From Plasmodiophora brassicae (Eukaryota; Endomyxa: Phytomyxea; Phytomyxea; Plasmodiophorida): DNA of 64,000 nucleotides. The notes below the pieces were generated by a model. It searched no databases. It saw only the letters and a program-made list of their open reading frames with translations, and was not told where the DNA came from. The stretch spans positions 1,178,001 to 1,242,000 of the forward strand of contig CP145415.1 in assembly GCA_036867785.1 (NCBI GenBank), read 5' to 3'. Of this stretch, positions 58,282-64,000 are shown piece after piece. The stretch's first letter is position 1; each line of letters starts with the position of its first letter. The translations under genes were made by a program, and so were the position numbers.

Positions 58282-59861
58282 ATGCGGGTGCGACGGTGCG
58301 TTGCGGGCGCCCGCGAGTTCGCTGCCGGCGCCGCCGTGCGCAACGAACCTGCTCGACCGTGTCGCATCCTGGGTAGGCAGGCCGATCTCCCCCCGAGTTT
58401 GTACAATAACGACGACGCGCGCCCTGCACAGGCGTCGAGAGCACCTGCGACGAGAGCGGCGTCGCGCTGATCGAGGGGCGGCGGATCGTGTCGGAGCGGT
58501 TGGCGTCCCAATGGCAACTGGTACCCAGCGCGGGAGGCGGCGCGCGATGGTCGTCGTGAGTGTACTCATGTGTCCCCGATTGGCAGACGCGTGAATACGG
58601 CGGCGTGTTCCCGACCATGTCGGCGCGGCAGCATGCCGCCAACCTGCCCCGTCTCTACCTGGACATGCTGGACACGATGAAGGTCGACAGGAACGATCAG
58701 CTGCGGCTGGATGCGGTCGCTGTGGCCGCCGGGCCGGGCCTCAGCCCGTGCCTCGATGTCAGTTTCTGTGTTCTGGCCTGGACCGCGCCTGCCCCAGGTT
58801 GCCTGACGGGTGACGGTACGTACAGGTCGGCCTCCGATTCGCCAAAGGCATCTGTGAGGCGCATTCGGTGCCACTGGTCGCCGTGAACCACCTCGAGGCG
58901 CACGTCCTCGTCAGCCACCTCGTCGACGACGGTATATGGCCGTCACGGTCGATGCTGTGGTTGCGCGCGACTAACACGTCCTGGATCAGAGCTGGCGTTC
59001 CCATACCTGGCCTTGATCGTATCCGGGGGGCACACTCAGCTCCTGTACTGCAAAGGCGTCGGCCGGTACGATATCCTCGGTACGACGCACGACGATGCAA
59101 TAGGTAGGCGCTCAACACTGGTGGTCGAACCGCGCCTGAATGAAGCACGTCGTTGGCAGGCGAAGCATTCGACAAGGTGGCACGTGTCCTGCAGATCGAA
59201 CCGCAACCTGGCGATTCGTACGGTCGCGCCCTGGAGCGATGCGCATCGTCATGCCGATCGCCCGCCACGATCGCGTTCCCCGTTGCAATGTCCAGACGAA
59301 CCGACTGTGACTTCTCGTACTCCGGGTTAAAGGTGCTAAACGGTCGCATTGTGCCTCGGTCGCAGGCTCACCAATCCTATACGCAGGCGGCCGTCAAACG
59401 CGTCGTTGAGGCGGAGGGTGACCAGGTGCTGTCCGATGAGAAACGGGCTGCAATCGCGGCCGCCTTCCAGGAGGCGGCCGTATCCCAGGTCGCATCACGC
59501 CTGCGTCGCGCCCTGCAGGGTCACGTTGACCCAGCCACGGCAACGACCATCGTCTTGGGCGGTGGCGTTGCATCCAACCAGGCCATCCAACGTTGCGTTC
59601 GCCAAGTTGCCGACCAGCATCGCCTTCGGGTAAGGCGTGGCCAAACGCATGGGACACCGTTTTCCTGATTCCTGGCTCTAGGTTGTATGCCCACCGGCGA
59701 CACTGTGCTCAGACAGTGCCGTTTCAATAGCGTACGCGGGCGCCCTGAAATTTGCCCTTGGTCATTGTGACCCGCTCACCGTTGGATACTCGCCGCGATG
59801 GCCGCTGGGCTCCCAGGTCTCCCGTTCCCAACCGCACGTTAATGAATCACCCTGTATCTGA
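58282..59861 (+). CDS. OSGEPL1: Mitochondrial tRNA threonylcarbamoyltransferase (Qri7/OSGEPL1)
   Basis: Exon 1 (58282-58372) encodes an Arg-rich presequence and ends in ILG; the next (58432-58520) gives [15 protein letters not shown]. Then [40 protein letters not shown], the metal-binding [47 protein letters not shown] spliced to [22 protein letters not shown], and a C-terminal [13 protein letters not shown] follow. This order is diagnostic of the TsaD/Kae1/Qri7 family, which makes t6A37 in tRNA; the N-terminus points to the mitochondrial member. The usual CTDN at the end is CSDS, so Asn is replaced. The intron after GLK is 54 nt and in frame. Confidence 0.92.
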
Positions 59862-59966
59862 TCGGGATCGTAAAGCCGCTGTTTCCCCGCTCCGACGAGT
59901 GCCGAGTACCGGGTGGCTCAAGTGCCACCTGAGGTGCAGAACCGCTTGTATAGTCGGCACTTTGTA

Positions 59967-60116
59967 GTCGGCGTGTGCCATCGTTACGTTGCGCCTGGCG
60001 GTCGCTCAACGCCGCTGCCCCTAGAACGCAGAGTATCGCACAGAAGCCGGTGTGTGCCATCGAGCGTTTCGCCTGGCGGTCGCTTAGCGCCCTTACGGCG
60101 GAGAGTATCGGGAGAC
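59967..60116. repeat. Imperfect tandem duplication of about 70 bp
   Basis: Two diverged copies share GTGTGCCATCG, CGCCTGGCGGTCGCT and GAGTATCG in order, the first from about 59970 and the second from about 60044. They lie in the gap between Qri7 and the secreted phosphodiesterase gene. No function is apparent. Confidence 0.75.
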
Positions 60117-60238
60117 GGATAGGCAAGCAATCAGCACGTCTGAGCAGTCAGCCGAGCAATTGCGACGGCAGGGTGACTCACGTGGACTGTCGGAAGCGCC
60201 CATGGTCCGGAAGGTGTCGTCCCATTGTTCAAACCAAG

Positions 60239-61544
60239 ATGCAACGCGTGCTCGTCGTCGTCGTCCTCCTCATGCCAGCTGTGCTAGTCGACGGTAGGCA
60301 CCTGCCGCCGGCGTGTGGCGCATGTTTGTGTCTAACGGACGCGCGCGCGCCCTGCTTCAGGGTTGCTTGCGCCAATCCTGTCGTCGGCGAAAGAGGGTTT
60401 CCGGTCTGTGAAGGCGGCGATTCTGCCTGCGTACGCCGAGGTCCAGGCCGTGGCAAGCTACGTCCATCAGGGCGCTGCCAACGGCGGCGTCAACGTCGTC
60501 ACCTACAACGTCCAGGAGGCCCCCGTCTCCGGGCTCCAGTCCGGCCTGACCAGCAAGGACCGCGTCCAGTACATTCCGGTCAGCAGGCAGTGGTTGACCC
60601 CCTGGCATGCGTGGCCGCCTGACCGGATGACGTGTGTCGGGACAGGGCACACAGACAATTAAGGACCGGAACAACGACATCGTCGTGTTCACGAACGTGT
60701 ACCGCGATTCATCGTTCCGGGACCTGAAGACGCTGATGAGCAGCAACGGGTTCGCCAGCACGAGCGCGCCGGGCCAACCGATGAACGTGAAGTCCAGCGG
60801 CGGCGTGTTCATCGCGGTCCGCACGCCTGTCCTGCGCCAGGACACGCGCGTCTTCAGCAAATGCGGCTGCTACACGACCTGCCTGATGTCATCGCCCGGG
60901 TTCGTCTACGTTGAAACCGTAGGCACATGGCGTCGGGCGCCTACCTAGAACGCAGTGCACTGACAGCGGCTCCCCCATGGCGACAGACGATGGCGGACCA
61001 GAAGGTGGCCATTGTCGGTACATCGCTGCAGGCGGACGGGGTGACCGGATGCAGCGCCACCGAGGTGCAGGACGCGCGGCGCACACAGGTGGAGGAGATT
61101 CGCCAGTTCCTGAGCGAGAACGCCCAGCAGATGGACATTGTCATACTGGCCGGGGACCTCAATGTGAACAACCGGCCGGATGCGTCGCCGACGGAGGCGA
61201 ACGAGTACCGGGACCTGATGTCGTTGATCGGTGCGGGGGCCGTCGAGATGCAGGGCGGCACGCTGACGGCGTCGTGCGACCCGAACACGAACTCGGAGAT
61301 GCGCCTGCAGGGCGACAGCCGCCTGAGGAACAGCGACTATGTCCTGTCGGTGGCCGTCAACGGGAAGCCGGCGCACCCGACCGTCAACGAGGTGCAAGCC
61401 GTCAAGCACCCGCTGAAGCCACAGCAGGACCTGTCCAGCCATCATGCAGTCGCTGGATTCGTCGCCCTGTCCGGCGGGTCCATTCCAGCACCGATCTCGC
61501 TCGTCGCGTCGCTGCTCGTCCTCGTGCTGACATGCTCCACATAG
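60239..61544 (+). CDS. Secreted EEP-family phosphodiesterase (sphingomyelinase-like), likely GPI-anchored
   Basis: Exons 60239-60293, 60361-60578, 60655-60918 and 60987-61544 are phase-checked (364 aa). It begins with a signal peptide (VLVVVVLLMPAVLVDG) and ends with a hydrophobic tail after Pro/Ser (PISLVASLLVLVLTCST), the layout of a GPI-attachment signal. The body shows endonuclease/exonuclease/phosphatase-fold motifs: NVVTYNVQE, GVFIAVRT, VAIVGTSLQAD, VILAGDLNVNN and a C-terminal DLSSHHAVAGF, in the pattern of neutral sphingomyelinases. It would act on the outer cell surface. Substrate (sphingomyelin, other phosphodiester or nucleic acid) is not proven. Confidence 0.82.
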
Positions 61545-61661
61545 CTGCGCCCTACGACATGGTACGGGCACCACCACACCCACCATAGATTACACGACGG
61601 ATCGTTACGTGTCTGAGTGATACACGACCAGAGGAGCATTGAGCGGTAGCAGATTCCCGGT

Positions 61662-64000
61662 TCATATATCGTCTTCCCACTGGTTGCCCAGCAGTGCAGG
61701 GGATGCCAGGCCCAAAGCCATGTACAGGCGTGAACACAGGAACACGCCGATCAGCTGCGTGCAGGCCACAATAGCAACGCCAACGACGCTCAGCGCACGC
61801 GGGACAGTGATGTTGATCGTGTTGCACTCGAACGAGTCGCTGTTGACCGCGTACGTTACAATCACTGGCGAGCAAACCGCCACGTCATTGCCTGGCGAAC
61901 CAGTTCAACGTCCACCATCCCCGCCTTACGTGTGAGCACGACGACAAGCGAGAAAATACAGGACGAGCCCGCCCATAGCAGATTACGACGATTGCAGCTG
62001 TTGCATATGGCCATGTACGCCATTACACTGACGATGGGAAACCATGAGCTTAGGGGTGGGAGCCACGGTTGCCACCCGACCTGGATCCGATGGGGACCAG
62101 CGATAGGAAGAAGACGTGCCAATAAGCGAAGAAATTCTCAGGGCCACAGTACAGCAGCCACGAGAACGACGACAGGAACGCACCGGCTATTGAGAACATG
62201 GCTGATCTGAGCAACAGGTTATTGAGCGCCAACCGGTAGAGCCGAACGTGGACGCTGCCTAACACTCCCAACGCGTTCCTGTATCGTGCATCAACGATAA
62301 TGTCACGAGTGAACGGCAGCATGGTGTAGACGTTGACCAGACGAGCTGGCAGTGAAGGTCAGCGGGCATATACAGGGCGCGATAAAGTTGCTCTACCCTT
62401 ATTTGGAGTATACAGAGCCATCATCAAGGAGACCACAGTCACGACAACGACGACGATCTCAGCAGCAATGAAAAACGAGACGTTAAACTTCAGCGTTAGC
62501 AGCGTCACGTCTTTGAAACTGTCAATTTCATACGTGCTGTACAGGCGAGCGTTCAGGCATGTTAGAAACCCGGCCTAGCAAAGGCAGACAAACACCTGCT
62601 ATATTCGCAGCTGGGGCTGTCGCATATCGCCAGCTTGAGGTAGAACGAATTGGGTGCTTCGTACACGGAATACGTGATAACCTACGATGAAGGCATTGAG
62701 AAAAGGGCACTGACAGTGATGGGAACCAAACCGCACTGACAGGTCTGCCATCCGAGGGACGCAGGACCATTGAGATCTGCATCTCTGAAACGATCCATAA
62801 AGGACTCTCGTCAACGACGGAAGCATCAACACACTGATCGGTATCGTCAATGCAGAGCGGGGCGGCACACTTGAAGACCAGCAGCGCGCCACCGACCCCG
62901 CCTTCCCAGGCCTGAAAGAAGGCAATGATCGGCAGTCCACCGCCTGCGAACACGCTGGTCACTCGCATCATCGGTATGACACGGGCCGCCTGAACGCTAC
63001 ATACCAACAGGTAGGCTTCTGCTTGTACACCTTATAACGGGCCAGTTGATGGCCTGCGCGCTGTTCATCAGCGTCCGTATCGTGCAGTCCTTGGCCACCA
63101 ACGATGACGTGCTGCAAACGGCCAGTTGCAGGATGGAATACGATTCATCAGCGTAGGCGACGAGCAAATTGCCACTGTGGTCCAGCGCGACCGACGAATA
63201 CTCAGACGCAGACTCATCTGAACACCGGAACGAAAAGCGTCAACGACACGAACGCAGATGCGTCCTACTCAGACCCTGCCTAGCGTTACGATTCGAGGCG
63301 CGTCGCACGTCCCCTGATCGCAGACGCACAGCTGTAACGTGCCCGTCGTCCCATTTGGGTTCCTGCGGTCGTGGTGTCAAACGCGGTAAATGACGCATGC
63401 AAACGGGGGAGGGGGCCAATCGAGGACCATTGCTGGAAGCTGATGATGGTCGTGTTCCCTGCAGTGACAATGTCGGTGGACCCGTACGAATGGTAGAACC
63501 CTCCCAGCTTATACGGGAACGTGACATGGGACGACCGACAGTCATCGGTCAAACCTGCCCTGAGAGTTGGACATCAGATTGTACACAGAGATGAGCACCA
63601 TCACCAACAGGTCGCGACGGCTAGGGAATTTCTTGTCTTGTCCATGTAGGCGACGAGCGGGAGGCCGTTGGCGCCGACCAGGGCAGCCGCCGCAAACCCG
63701 ACATTCGACGTGCTGCCAATCTTGGTCGTCGTGAACGCGGCGCAGGACGAATCAGAACACGACATGCCATACAAAGTGGCGGCATTGCCCGACTGCAACG
63801 GTGCAAACGCGATGAACGGGCGATTGCGCACGAACGTCAGCGATGCGGCCGCCAGCGGCGGTGTGCATCCCAGATGCCGACTTCGCTTCGATTCCGTATC
63901 GCACTGCTCTGCGTTCGGCACAAGCGCCCTGCCTGAGTCGGTCTGCACGTCTTGACGGTGGGCCGTCTCACGACCGACCTGCGTCGCACGTGGTCATCTT
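61662..64000 (-). CDS. Receptor-like protein: repeat ectodomain plus multiple membrane spans (partial)
   Basis: The gene enters from the right edge, so its N-terminus is missing. Exons between about 63950 and 62700 encode at least six diverged 45-60-aa units of the form xPLVAYxD...LxLxxCxxxxC: RPFIAFAPL, GLPLVAYMDKTRNSLAV, GTLQLCVCDQGTCDAPRIVT, GNLLVAYADESYSILQLAVC, GLPIIAFFQAW and GRPVSAVWF. Such units form beta-propeller-like ectodomains. From about 62520 to the stop at 61662 come hydrophobic spans (FFIAAEIVVVVVTVVSLMMA, SAMFSIAGAFLSSFSWLLYC, YWHVFFLSLVPIG, IFSLVVVLTLIVTYAV, VVGVAIVACTQLIGVFLCSR). At least two introns in the membrane part were placed in phase. No family recognised. Confidence 0.6.

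Overview
This is nuclear DNA of a compact, GC-rich unicellular eukaryote. Nearly every gene is broken by very short GT-AG introns (most 47-75 nt), intergenic gaps are mostly 100-500 bp, and the families are eukaryotic: importin-5, ABCE1, eIF3m, E(z), MRG15, RAD6, sideroflexin and plasma-membrane H+-ATPases. A TTC29-like axonemal protein implies a flagellated stage. The style fits plasmodiophorid Rhizaria (Plasmodiophora-like) but an oomycete or another protist cannot be excluded from sequence alone; this assignment is inference. I joined exons by eye, choosing GT-AG sites that keep phase and restore family motifs. Models described as 'phase-checked' have exon lengths that sum to a whole number of codons.

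Layout. 0.3-8 kb: an FAD monooxygenase, a short-chain dehydrogenase (SDR) with a decayed tandem copy, a 340-bp MITE with 30-bp terminal inverted repeats, a broken Tc1/mariner transposase whose 3' end is repeated as a large palindrome, and two repeat-bearing unknown proteins. 8-16 kb: NDUFA13/GRIM-19, a PPPDE-PUL protein, a PQ-loop transporter, a small membrane protein, and an E(z) H3K27 methyltransferase divergent from RAD6/UBE2A. 16-26.3 kb: three tandem P3A H+-ATPases with identical exon structure. 26-33.5 kb: a TTC29-like TPR protein, an unknown 928-aa helical protein and a sideroflexin. 33.7-38 kb: an X-family DNA polymerase-like protein that has lost two catalytic aspartates, then MRG15. 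38-48 kb: importin-5, WDR48/UAF1 and ABCE1. 49.5-61.5 kb: ornithine decarboxylase, a chorismate mutase-prephenate dehydratase with an altered dehydratase motif, a choline kinase-like protein with a signal peptide, eIF3m, ATP12, Qri7/OSGEPL1 and a secreted, probably GPI-anchored phosphodiesterase. 61.6 kb to the right edge: a receptor-like protein with beta-repeats and several membrane spans, cut by the window edge.

Most genes are housekeeping. Mitochondrial function (NDUFA13, ATP12, Qri7, sideroflexin), chromatin (E(z), RAD6, MRG15) and translation (ABCE1, eIF3m) recur, but I see no operon-like pathway cluster. The most unusual items are the pseudo-polymerase with a novel N-terminal region, the repeat-plus-membrane receptor-like protein, the 8-nt microexon in RAD6, the H+-ATPase triplication with a membrane-helix Glu-to-Gln change in one copy, and the MITE/palindrome region.
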